NCBI GenBank assembly: GCA_047639315.1
Contig: JBLINQ010000077.1
Coordinates: 1 to 24,012, forward strand
Length of the DNA stretch: 24,012 bases
Reading direction: 5' to 3'
Origin: S139-23 sp047639315
Lineage (GTDB): Bacteria; Planctomycetota; GCA-002687715; DRQF01
The translations under genes were made by a program, and so were the position numbers. Within the stretch, counting starts at the first letter, position 1, and every line of letters starts with the position of its first letter. The notes under the pieces are model-generated. The model was not told where the DNA came from, did not search any database, and saw only the letters and a program-made list of their open reading frames with translations. This document shows, piece by piece, positions 16,498 through 24,012 of the stretch.

Positions 16498-17076
16498 TTA
16501 ACTTTGTGGTGATTCGAATCGGTCGGCAACGGCGCTCATCGACTTGAGCAACGCCACACCACAAGCGATCTTGATCAACTCAGCTGCGATGAATGGCTTG
16601 CCGCCAAACTCCCAAGCCTGAGAAAAACCAATCGTCATGGCTAACCATGGGATACCCACGACAAAGATGGCCAAGTTAGCAACCGAACTGGCAAAGAATG
16701 CTTTGAGCCAAGTACGACCGTGACCAAGTTGGTAGAGATGTCCAGCAATCGAAGCGGCAGCAACAAAACCAAGAACGTAACCACCAGTCATCGTCATGGG
16801 GCGCGTCGAGAAGCCTGGGATGGCCCAGCACTCAACGAAGTAGAGCAGCGCAGCGGCGGCAGCCCGTTTTGGCCCAAGCACCAAGGCCAGCATAATGGCG
16901 GCAATGGATTGCATGGTGACGGGGACGGGGCCAATTTCGACCGACATCCGGGATGAAAGGAAGAGAAGCAAACTCGCACCGGTGACCACGGTTACGTCGA
17001 GTGCCAAGGCACCGGACTTCTCGTGCCTGGACAAGGAGTTACCGACTGCCAATTCAAAGACTGTTGACTGACTCAT
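16498..17076 (-). CDS. bioY: BioY biotin transporter substrate-binding (S) subunit
   Basis: Protein of 192 residues with about six membrane helices. BioY landmarks: IGPVPVTMQSIAAIMLALVLGPKRAAAAALLYF near residue 46, then AIPGFS and MTGGYVLGFVAAA, followed by NLAIFVVGIPWLA. BioY is the membrane subunit that binds biotin in ECF-type transporters; some BioY proteins work alone, others with the EcfA ATPases and EcfT. No ecfA or ecfT is in the window, so this is either a solitary importer or uses a shared module encoded elsewhere. ATG 17076 follows GAAGGGATG. It lies 20 bases after the CPBP gene and six before the deacetylase gene. Confidence 0.93.
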   Translation of the reverse strand: MSQSTVFELAVGNSLSRHEKSGALALDVTVVTGASLLLFLSSRMSVEIGPVPVTMQSIAAIMLALVLGPKRAAAAALLYFVECWAIPGFSTRPMTMTGGYVLGFVAAASIAGHLYQLGHGRTWLKAFFASSVANLAIFVVGIPWLAMTIGFSQAWEFGGKPFIAAELIKIACGVALLKSMSAVADRFESPQS

Positions 17077-17096
17077 TTACATTCATCCCTTCTCGA

Positions 17097-17852
17097 TCAA
17101 CCTGGCTTTATGGTGGCCAGAAGATCCATCGTAAGCGCTACAGCATAGTGTAGCAGTATACCACCATAGAAGGAACGGGTCTTCAATGCCATGTAACCCA
17201 AGATTACGCCGGCAAAGATGGCCCCGAAGGCCTCAGGCATCGGCTTGTGTAGATGGATCATAGCGTAGGGTATGGTCATCACGAAGATGGCGTGAAGGCC
17301 GAATCTACGTTCCAAGCTAAATATTAGGAACCCGCGGAAGAACATCTCAAGGGCGCAAAACTGGAGGAAATAACACAGTTGCCAACGCCAAAACCAATGA
17401 GGGCTGCCTTCAGCGCCCCAAGAAAGCGGGTCTGACTGGGCGGCGAGACGGGCAAAAGGATAGGCCTCACGGAATGCCGGGTCCTTGGATGCCAACCAAA
17501 TGAGCGGTGACATGATTAGGAAGAAGACCACATAGACCGCCAAGTGCCTGACGAAGCCGCGAGTGTGAAAGCCAAACTCAGAGGGTCGCATTCTCAGGAC
17601 GAGTGTCGCCACCAGAAAGGGGACGACGCCGAAGAGCACAACAGTCGTCGCAGCCCAGGTAACTTGCCCAAAGAACTGCAACTCGGCCATGTTCTGAGCC
17701 AAGCCTCGGACGTATTCGGTGCCCTGCCAATAACTCGACCGACCTCGAAATTGCAGCGTGATCAAAACAAAGGCGGAAGTGAGCAAGGCTATCGTCGTTC
17801 TCTTATCTAGAGAACGGATATCTTCGATAACACCCTTTAGAACCTTGCTCAT
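17097..17852 (-). CDS. CPBP-family (CAAX protease/Abi-like) intramembrane metalloprotease
   Basis: Protein of 251 residues with several membrane helices. The CPBP motifs are ALEMFFRG (Glu169 and Arg173, corresponding to the second Glu of EExxxR; the first is Leu here), YAMIH (His200) and LLHYAVA (His235). Known relatives are the Rce1 CAAX protease and bacterial members linked to bacteriocin immunity, but most bacterial ones have no known substrate. Start chosen at ATG 17852, eight bases after the proS stop; the frame opens earlier at 17885 inside proS. No bacteriocin or prenylation gene lies nearby, so no specific role can be inferred. The missing first Glu is seen in other CPBP proteins but could lower catalytic activity. 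Confidence 0.83.
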   Translation of the reverse strand: MSKVLKGVIEDIRSLDKRTTIALLTSAFVLITLQFRGRSSYWQGTEYVRGLAQNMAELQFFGQVTWAATTVVLFGVVPFLVATLVLRMRPSEFGFHTRGFVRHLAVYVVFFLIMSPLIWLASKDPAFREAYPFARLAAQSDPLSWGAEGSPHWFWRWQLCYFLQFCALEMFFRGFLIFSLERRFGLHAIFVMTIPYAMIHLHKPMPEAFGAIFAGVILGYMALKTRSFYGGILLHYAVALTMDLLATIKPG

Positions 17853-17860
17853 TGCGCGCC

Positions 17861-19582
17861 TTAGCTGATGCGATCCCGCATCCACGAAGAAACTTCGTCA
17901 AGAGTGATGTCCGCAGTCTCGCCAGTCCGGCGACACTTGATCTCAACCTTGCCTTCTTTGAAACCGCGGCCAAACAGAATGCGGAAAGGAATACCCATTA
18001 ATTCGGCATCCTTGAGTCGCGCACCAAGCCCGATCCCACGATCATCCAAGAGGACGTCTTGCCCTTCATCCTTGAGGCGCTCGTAGAGTGCATCGCAGGC
18101 CTCAAGGCCTTCTGTGTCTTTCTTGCCAGCAACGGTCAGAACCACATGGAATGGTGCGATGGCGTAAGGCCAAACGATTCCGTCCTCGTCGTGATTCTGC
18201 TCGACTGCAGCCGCGGCAATGCGCGTTGTGCCGATGCCATAGCAACCCATCAATGCTGGATGTTGCTTGCCATCTTTGCCCATGAACTTGGCGCCCATAG
18301 ATTCGGAGTACTTCGTGCCGAGCTTGAAAATGTGGCCGACTTCGACGCCGCGTATGACCGTCAACTCTTGCGTCTCATCGAGGACACACTTGTCGCCAGG
18401 CTCGGCGACCATGAGCTCGACGTACTCTGGCTCTTTGCAATCACGTCCTAAATTGACATCCAACAGGTGGAAGTCAGTTTCATTGCAACCACAAAGAACG
18501 TTGGTCATGCGACGAGTCGACTCATCAGCCAAAACCAAGACTTCGTCTGCCAAGCCCACAGGCCCAGCGAAACCAGGGGCTGCGCCGGTTACCCGGCGAA
18601 CCGTTTCATCGTCGGCGAGATGCAACGCCAAGCAGCCCAATCGATTCTCGACCTTGACCTCATTGATTTGGCGATCGCCGCGCATCAACACGGCCACAAC
18701 TTTTTCGTCTTCAGCATAGACAGCTTTGTAGATAACCGTCTTGACCATGCTGGCCGCTTCCATCTTGAAGAACTCGCACAGCTGGTCGACGCTCTTAATG
18801 TCGGGTGTCGATTCTTTTCGCATCGGGCGTGGCTCACCACCGTCGGGAGCAGGCGGAATGATACCGACAGCTTTCTCAACGTTGGCACCGTAGCCGGCAG
18901 ATTCGCACAACATCAGGGCATCTTCGCCCGAGTCAGCGGTCACCATGAATTCCTGCGAACCACTCCCACCGATCGCGCCGCTATCGGCATCGACAACAAC
19001 GTACTTGAGGCCCAGTCGCTTGAAGATACGGTGATAGGCGGCTTTCATTGTCTCGTAGGACAAGTCCAAAGCCTCTTCGTCCACATCGAAGGAATAAGCA
19101 TCCTTCATCATGAATTCGCGGCCGCGCATCAATCCGAAGCGAGGACGAATCTCATCACGAAACTTCATCTGCTGTTGATACAGCAAGACAGGAAGATCCT
19201 TGTGTGACGAAATCGAGCGTCGCACCAAGTCAGTAACGACTTCTTCGTGAGTCGGGCCGAGCGCCAACTGAGCGCCTTTGCGATCCTTCAGATTAAAAAG
19301 GATGTTTGCCTTCATGTATCCGTCGAGGCGGCCGCTCTCTTTCCACAAAGCGAATGGCTGCAAGATCGGCATCATGATTTCTTGTGCCCCAGAACGATCC
19401 ATCTCTTCACAGATGATGTTCATGATCTTCTTGACGGTGCGCCAAAGGAGAGGCGTGAACGTATAGATGCCAGCGCCAGTCTTGACCATATAGCCGGCAC
19501 GAGCCATGAGTTTGTGACTGACGATCTCGGCATCTGCTGGATCGTCGTAGAAAGTCTTAAAGAAGAGATGGGAAGAACGCAC
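17861..19582 (-). CDS. proS: Prolyl-tRNA synthetase (bacterial type with editing domain)
   Basis: Protein of 573 residues, the usual length for bacterial ProRS with an insertion domain. Class II landmarks: GPTHEEVVTDLVR (109-121), motif 2 FRDEIRPRFGLMRGREFMMKD (141-161), GGSGSQEFMV (205-214), and motif 3 GCYGIGTTR (447-454). The region about 225-390 is the INS editing domain, with the SMVKT lysine (Lys281) used to remove mischarged alanine. The anticodon-binding domain follows from about 475 (APFHVVLT, DDRGIGLGARLKDAELMGIP). It charges tRNA-Pro in the cytoplasm. The start is GTG at 19582 with AAGGAG (19589-19594) six bases upstream. It is 91 bases downstream of the giant kinase and just ahead of the CPBP gene. 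Confidence 0.97.
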   Translation of the reverse strand: MRSSHLFFKTFYDDPADAEIVSHKLMARAGYMVKTGAGIYTFTPLLWRTVKKIMNIICEEMDRSGAQEIMMPILQPFALWKESGRLDGYMKANILFNLKDRKGAQLALGPTHEEVVTDLVRRSISSHKDLPVLLYQQQMKFRDEIRPRFGLMRGREFMMKDAYSFDVDEEALDLSYETMKAAYHRIFKRLGLKYVVVDADSGAIGGSGSQEFMVTADSGEDALMLCESAGYGANVEKAVGIIPPAPDGGEPRPMRKESTPDIKSVDQLCEFFKMEAASMVKTVIYKAVYAEDEKVVAVLMRGDRQINEVKVENRLGCLALHLADDETVRRVTGAAPGFAGPVGLADEVLVLADESTRRMTNVLCGCNETDFHLLDVNLGRDCKEPEYVELMVAEPGDKCVLDETQELTVIRGVEVGHIFKLGTKYSESMGAKFMGKDGKQHPALMGCYGIGTTRIAAAAVEQNHDEDGIVWPYAIAPFHVVLTVAGKKDTEGLEACDALYERLKDEGQDVLLDDRGIGLGARLKDAELMGIPFRILFGRGFKEGKVEIKCRRTGETADITLDEVSSWMRDRIS

Positions 19583-19673
19583 GGGAGTCTCCTTGGAATT
19601 CAGTTCGCTCGGAAAAGGTACCCACCGGAGGACTATTGATCAACATGGACGATTGAATGGCCAGTGATTTGGC

Positions 19674-22600
19674 CTATTCGACGATCCTGCGCCAAAGAGA
19701 GCGGAATTGAGGGGTTTCCTGGAGTTTCGGAAAGAGCCGGAAATCTAAGGTCATGGACGTCTGACGGAAGCCCTGCATTGCAGCAAGTTCCAAATTCGAG
19801 ATCGACTCGGCAAATCGGCCCATTTTGGCCAGAACCCAGGCCCGAGCAACGACAATCTCCTTGCCGGGACGAAGTCGTTGATCAAGGAACTCCAAGGCTT
19901 GCGCTGCCTCGCCGGCCTCAGCAATCAAGACGGCAGCCGCCGCCCCCACTCGACCATCCACATCATAGTGAGCGGCATCTCGAATCTCGTCCAAATGCAA
20001 ATCAATGGTGAAATTGGACAAGGACCTGAGCGCGGCTTGCCTGGTGCCAGCAGAGAGATCGCGACGCGCAGCGCATTCAATGAGCACACGAACCACCGCC
20101 TGACGAATAACGGGATCTCCCCAAGCCTTGTCGCGACCGATGAGCGCTAGGAATCGGCAGCGCGCTGCGTTTACATCTTGATTGATGAAAGCCGCATTCT
20201 GCTTGGGTTGCTTAGCAATTTCTTGAATGACTTGGCCAAGGATGAGACTCTGCGGACTGCGGCCCAAAATATCACGTAACAAGCTACCGGTTGAGTCAAC
20301 CTCGTAGGCGGCGAGATCTTTGGCAATCAAGACAGCAAATTCTGGAATATCTAATCGCGCCAGAGCATGAAGGGCCCATGATTTCATTAGGTCGTCGTTA
20401 CTTTCGCGGTAGACCTCGAACAAGGAGGCCACTCGCTTCAGATGGGCTCGAGAGCCCTTAGTGAATAGGCCTGAATCCAACCACAAAGACAACCCCACCA
20501 GGATGGCATCTTGGTTGCGGAGAAGGTCGACATCCTTCAGAAGCTTGAAGAGTTCTTGGGCCCCGAGTGATAAGCCGATCTGCACGCGAAAGGCCATGGC
20601 TTCCTGCGAGTCGAAAAGAATCTTTCGGCTCCACTCCTCCCTGGTTGTTGGATGGGACAAGAGGCTTCTTCGTGCGATGCGGCGCAGGCTCGGATCGGGG
20701 TGATCTACGTTTTCCCGGCTCCATGATAAGGGGGCAATGTCCGGGTGTTTTTCAAGCGTCGCGGTCAAGCGGTTCCACAAACCGCCCCGCGCCTCAATAC
20801 CCTGCTCTATCCAAGACCACGGCGGCTTGCCTCCGAGTTGGATGTAAGGCACAAGAAGTGGTTGACGCTCAACTTCGTCCATCAGAATGAGGCGCGCACC
20901 AAGCGTGTCGACATAGGCTCGTTCTTTCGTCTCCCCCAGAACTTCAGCGAGCACCTGCAAGAGATTCAGATCAGCCAACGGGATTTCCCTCTCGAGGAAA
21001 CGCCTTGCTGCCGCAGTGGGGTTCTTCAACGCCGTCACCAAGCGCAGGGCGTCTCGGGTTCCCTTAAACTCTGGCCACCAACGAATCAGCGCTTCGTGAG
21101 CGCCAACATCCGGCTGCGTCGCCCAGAAGGCAACAAGGTCCCCACGCAACTCAGGGGTGCTCGACGATTTCTCAATGAGACCCTGAGTCATTCCGATCAG
21201 CCCAATTCGCTCTGTTAGGCGCAAAATAGCGATAGACTCGGCCAAGTCGGCCTCAACCAGGATTGCCTGGAGCCAGGCTCGAGAATGGGGCCAAGGAAAG
21301 CGCATAAAGGCGTCGCGGTCAATAGAGCCGAGCACCGATGGCCATGGGTTGAGGACAAGGTCTTGAGTGAACTCTTGCAAGCGTGCGTAGGGGGTCGTGT
21401 TCCAAATTGCATAATTCTTCTGAGGGAATCCTGCGCAGTCGAGCCCCCAACGCTGAGCTCGATCCGATATCACAAACGCAAAACGAAAGTCAAAGGCCAG
21501 TAGCGCTTGGTCACAACGAGCCGACAACAATTGGGCCCACTGTTTGTTTTCTTGTTTCGATTTGCCCGTATGCAGAGAGTTCCAAATAGAATCCAGAGCA
21601 CCTTCATCAAACCCATAACCGCTTTCCGTGGCGACTTTGACCAAGGATGCTGAAAGCTGAGCGTCCATCGACTTCAAGTCAAGGGTCGTGCCTTCAAGTT
21701 GGGCTGAGGCAATCCTCATTTGATGCGCCACACGCAAGGGAGCGAGCCCTGCGTTTTGGTTTAGGGCAAATTTCGTTCTGAACTCAAATTCAATTTCTGA
21801 TCGAAGTGACCTAGCTTTGTCCCCGTCACCAAGTTCAACTTCGACTTCTTCCGCGGCACGCCAAGCCGCTGCCCACAGCCCTTGGCCCAAGAACACCTGA
21901 CCGTCGGCGACTGTACGACTCGCTTCTTCGATACGCACTCGTTCATCTCTTTGGTAGACAATGAACAGGGTTGAAAGAGCCACGAGAACAAGCGCAACGG
22001 CGGCTAAGACACCCCATACGACTTTCGGATGCCGCCGCATTAATGAGCGGACATGTTCGCGCGGAGTCGGTGGCTTGGCCTCAATTGGTTCGCCGCGAAG
22101 GAAGAGCTCAATATCACGGGCAATGTTGCTTGCTTGCGAGTAGCGGTCGTTGGGCCTCTTTGCCATCGCCCGCTTGACGATCGTGTGAACGGATTTCGGT
22201 AGATGCGGATTCAGCTCAGCCAAATCTCGGGGTTCGTGCCGTGCGATTTGCTTAGCAAGGACGGCAATGTCGGTGGCCGAGAACGGGGAGTTCAGGCCTA
22301 AGGTCTCGTGGATCGTTGCCCCCAAGGCATAAATGTCAGACTTCGGTCCGATGCGGTCGCGATTGCCGGCAATCTGTTCCGGCGACATGTAGAGCGGCGT
22401 GCCCAAGACATCTCCAGTGAGAGTCAGAGTGTCGGCCCCCAAGTCTTGGACAAGTCCGAAATCGGTGAGAATCATCCGACTATCGGAGTCGATAAGAATA
22501 TTGCTTGGCTTGATGTCGCGGTGCACGAGCCCGGCATCATGAGCCGCTTGCACAGCATTGGCAATTTCGGCGAGAGACTCCAATACGGCTCGTTGAAACG

Positions 22601-22991
22601 CCGACTGCCCGATCACCGGATCTGGTAGGCCAACGAAATCGGGTCGAAAGTGGGAGAGCGCGTCGCGCCGACCTCGACGCAGTTCGAAGATGAGGTCTTC
22701 CAAGGTCGGGCCATCAATGAGCTCCATGGCGATGAAGCTAAGGTCGCCGTCTTGTCCGACATCGATAATCTTGATGATGTGCGGATGGTTCAGGCGTTGA
22801 ATAGCCTCGCCCTCGCGCAGAAAGCGCCCCAGGCTCCGCTCGTTGCGGCTGCGTGCGGCATCGAGGACTTTAAGAGCCAACCGCTTGCCCGCGGGGTCTT
22901 CCACCTCGTAGACGATTGCCATACCACCACGACCGATCTCACGGAGGATCTTGAAGCCACCGATCATTTTTTCTGCGCCACTCCCCGGCAA
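19674..22991 (-). CDS. Giant membrane Ser/Thr protein kinase with C-terminal helical repeats
   Basis: Protein of 1105 residues. Kinase domain about 13-300 with GRGGMA loop (20-25; the last Gly is Ala), Lys41, Glu60, HRDIKPSN (157-164), DFG (177-179) and SPE (203-205), plus a long insert (about 101-128) before the catalytic loop. One membrane span follows a basic stretch (about 324-347). The remaining 750 residues are almost all helical, with features of HEAT/TPR-type repeats (for example DVDGRVGAAAAVLIAEAGEA), and probably lie outside the membrane as a sensing or scaffold module. The start is TTG at 22991 with GAGGGGG (22998-23004) six bases upstream; ATG 22967 is an in-frame alternative. It is divergent from the TPR lipoprotein gene. 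Targets unknown. Confidence 0.92.
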   Translation of the reverse strand: MPGSGAEKMIGGFKILREIGRGGMAIVYEVEDPAGKRLALKVLDAARSRNERSLGRFLREGEAIQRLNHPHIIKIIDVGQDGDLSFIAMELIDGPTLEDLIFELRRGRRDALSHFRPDFVGLPDPVIGQSAFQRAVLESLAEIANAVQAAHDAGLVHRDIKPSNILIDSDSRMILTDFGLVQDLGADTLTLTGDVLGTPLYMSPEQIAGNRDRIGPKSDIYALGATIHETLGLNSPFSATDIAVLAKQIARHEPRDLAELNPHLPKSVHTIVKRAMAKRPNDRYSQASNIARDIELFLRGEPIEAKPPTPREHVRSLMRRHPKVVWGVLAAVALVLVALSTLFIVYQRDERVRIEEASRTVADGQVFLGQGLWAAAWRAAEEVEVELGDGDKARSLRSEIEFEFRTKFALNQNAGLAPLRVAHQMRIASAQLEGTTLDLKSMDAQLSASLVKVATESGYGFDEGALDSIWNSLHTGKSKQENKQWAQLLSARCDQALLAFDFRFAFVISDRAQRWGLDCAGFPQKNYAIWNTTPYARLQEFTQDLVLNPWPSVLGSIDRDAFMRFPWPHSRAWLQAILVEADLAESIAILRLTERIGLIGMTQGLIEKSSSTPELRGDLVAFWATQPDVGAHEALIRWWPEFKGTRDALRLVTALKNPTAAARRFLEREIPLADLNLLQVLAEVLGETKERAYVDTLGARLILMDEVERQPLLVPYIQLGGKPPWSWIEQGIEARGGLWNRLTATLEKHPDIAPLSWSRENVDHPDPSLRRIARRSLLSHPTTREEWSRKILFDSQEAMAFRVQIGLSLGAQELFKLLKDVDLLRNQDAILVGLSLWLDSGLFTKGSRAHLKRVASLFEVYRESNDDLMKSWALHALARLDIPEFAVLIAKDLAAYEVDSTGSLLRDILGRSPQSLILGQVIQEIAKQPKQNAAFINQDVNAARCRFLALIGRDKAWGDPVIRQAVVRVLIECAARRDLSAGTRQAALRSLSNFTIDLHLDEIRDAAHYDVDGRVGAAAAVLIAEAGEAAQALEFLDQRLRPGKEIVVARAWVLAKMGRFAESISNLELAAMQGFRQTSMTLDFRLFPKLQETPQFRSLWRRIVE

Positions 22992-23067
22992 CGCCCGCCC
23001 CCTCGATTTTCTTAATTTTTGAAAACGTAAATACCAAGCAACCGTGTCTCAGCACTAAGCTTAGTCT

Positions 23068-24012
23068 ATGATTCCCCTAATGATGGAAAGCAAATCAAAG
23101 ACAAGTCGTGGCATGAGCATTCTGGTTCTTGGTGCCCTTCTCATGAGCTTAACCTGGGCCTGCCAGGGCGACCCTCCTGAGTCTCAAACCGAGAGCCAAA
23201 ATCAAGAAGCCAAGCAACCGCAACTGGCCCCTACGGAAATCGAGAAGGAACTGGCCCAGGCTGACAGCCTTCGCGGTTCGGGCCGATATCCCGAAGCTCG
23301 CACTCTCTATTTGAAGATCCTTGCCAGTCAAAAGAACAACCTCCGCGCCATCCAAGGGGCGAAGTTGATTGCGGTCACGCCAGAAGCCTACGCCAAGGCT
23401 CAGTCCCTCAAGAAACAGGCCAGGAATGAAAACTTTCTGGGCCGGCCAATGCAGGCCTATCGGCGCATAAGAGAGGCCTCCGACTTAGACCCCAATAGCC
23501 GAGAAATCGCGACCCTACGGGGTAGCAGTGCCCTTCTGGTTCACCGATTTCATGAAGCGGCCCGAATCTTCCGCGGCCAATTCGAGGCCGACCGGAGTCT
23601 TGTTGACAGCCTGATTGGCTGGTCGGAGGCGGCTTTTGGCGCTCGCGATTTCGCCCAGTGTCTCGAGGCCTTAGATCATATTGCGCTCATCGAAGCCCGC
23701 GCCGAAGTGGACGAAAAAGTCGCGCGGCATTTGTGTGAGTTGTGGTACACAAAAGGACTCGCAGCGTCGGCGCTGTTCCGCTACGACGTCGCCATCGATG
23801 TCTTAAATCGTGCCGCCAAGCGGGAACCAATGAAACCACGCTATCGAGACGCCCTAGCGGCCGCTCATTTGGAGGCTGGTCATTTTGACCATGCTCTATC
23901 CGAACTGAAAGAGCTTGAGAGGCTTGCCCCTAGCACGAAACTGCTTCATTACCGACAGGGCAAAGCCTTAGAGCGGATGGGGAAGAAACCAGAAGCGGTG
24001 GCTGAATACCGA
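23068..24012 (+). CDS. TPR-repeat lipoprotein, 5' part (gene continues past the right edge)
   Basis: The frame is open to the window end (315 codons). A lipoprotein-type signal sequence ends in LLMSLTWAC, with the likely lipidated Cys at about residue 32, followed by a Gln/Glu-rich linker and tandem TPR-like helices: LAQADSLRGSGRYPEARTLY, GRPMQAYRRIREASDLDPNS, ASALFRYDVAIDVLNRAAKR and LEAGHFDHALSELKELERLA. TPR proteins bind partner proteins; here it should be anchored on the membrane outside the cytoplasm. Possible starts are ATG at 23068, 23080 and 23083, none with a clear ribosome binding site. It is divergent from the giant kinase gene with 76 bases between starts, so a shared control region is likely. 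Confidence 0.8.
   Translation, partial: MIPLMMESKSKTSRGMSILVLGALLMSLTWACQGDPPESQTESQNQEAKQPQLAPTEIEKELAQADSLRGSGRYPEARTLYLKILASQKNNLRAIQGAKLIAVTPEAYAKAQSLKKQARNENFLGRPMQAYRRIREASDLDPNSREIATLRGSSALLVHRFHEAARIFRGQFEADRSLVDSLIGWSEAAFGARDFAQCLEALDHIALIEARAEVDEKVARHLCELWYTKGLAASALFRYDVAIDVLNRAAKREPMKPRYRDALAAAHLEAGHFDHALSELKELERLAPSTKLLHYRQGKALERMGKKPEAVAEYR

Noticed and set aside
18467..19207. Long plus-strand frame of 246 residues inside proS
   Set aside because: It is antisense to a complete and well-recognised prolyl-tRNA synthetase and matches nothing I know.
1..24012. CRISPR array, insertion sequence, tRNA or rRNA
   Set aside because: No spaced direct repeats, transposase motifs, terminal repeats, or tRNA/rRNA-like sequence were seen by eye on either strand.

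Overview
This window is bacterial chromosome at moderate GC. The best guess for its host is a member of the Planctomycetota or a related PVC-type lineage. That guess rests on two very large transmembrane Hanks-type Ser/Thr kinases (one with a DWG in place of DFG and a formylglycine-generating-enzyme-like C-terminus, one with a long helical-repeat C-terminus), a TPR lipoprotein, and a big PilX-like pseudopilin. No 16S or other taxonomic marker is present, so the assignment is an inference from gene style.

Layout. 1-2535 (minus, runs off the left edge): MscK/KefA-type mechanosensitive channel. 2536-2813: divergent intergenic region with a plausible sigma70-type promoter. 2814-6521 (plus): compact four-gene cluster of a retropepsin-like protease (RimB type), a RimK glutamate ligase, an AstE/aspartoacylase-type zinc enzyme and a DUF1704 'QEGLA' metallopeptidase-like protein. 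6522-7796: no intact gene, but the decayed remains of a DUF21/CNNM (CorC-type) transporter. 7797-10955 (plus): three overlapping or abutting pseudopilin genes. 10984-11388 (minus): small membrane protein. 11389-11749: a hairpin and a probably broken metallopeptidase-like reading frame ending in an ATGA overlap with the next gene. 11746-14844 (plus): kinase-TM-FGE-like fusion. 14912-15508 (plus): SRPBCC protein. 15529-22991 (minus): deacetylase, bioY, CPBP protease and proS packed head to tail behind a second giant kinase. 23068-end (plus): TPR lipoprotein, cut by the window edge.

The most interesting region is 2814-6521. One enzyme adds glutamates to a protein C-terminus (RimK). The neighbours are a protease tied to RimK in other bacteria, an M14-related zinc enzyme of a type that acts on acyl-amino acids or glutamyl groups, and a DUF1704 protein with an HExxxH site. 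DUF1704 is the family of the eukaryotic tubulin tyrosine carboxypeptidase MATCAP. Together they look like a bacterial tail-editing cassette with a writer and possible erasers, loosely parallel to the eukaryotic tubulin code. The enzyme assignments are supported by motifs; the joint function is inference.

No rRNA, tRNA, CRISPR array, insertion sequence or phage gene was seen.
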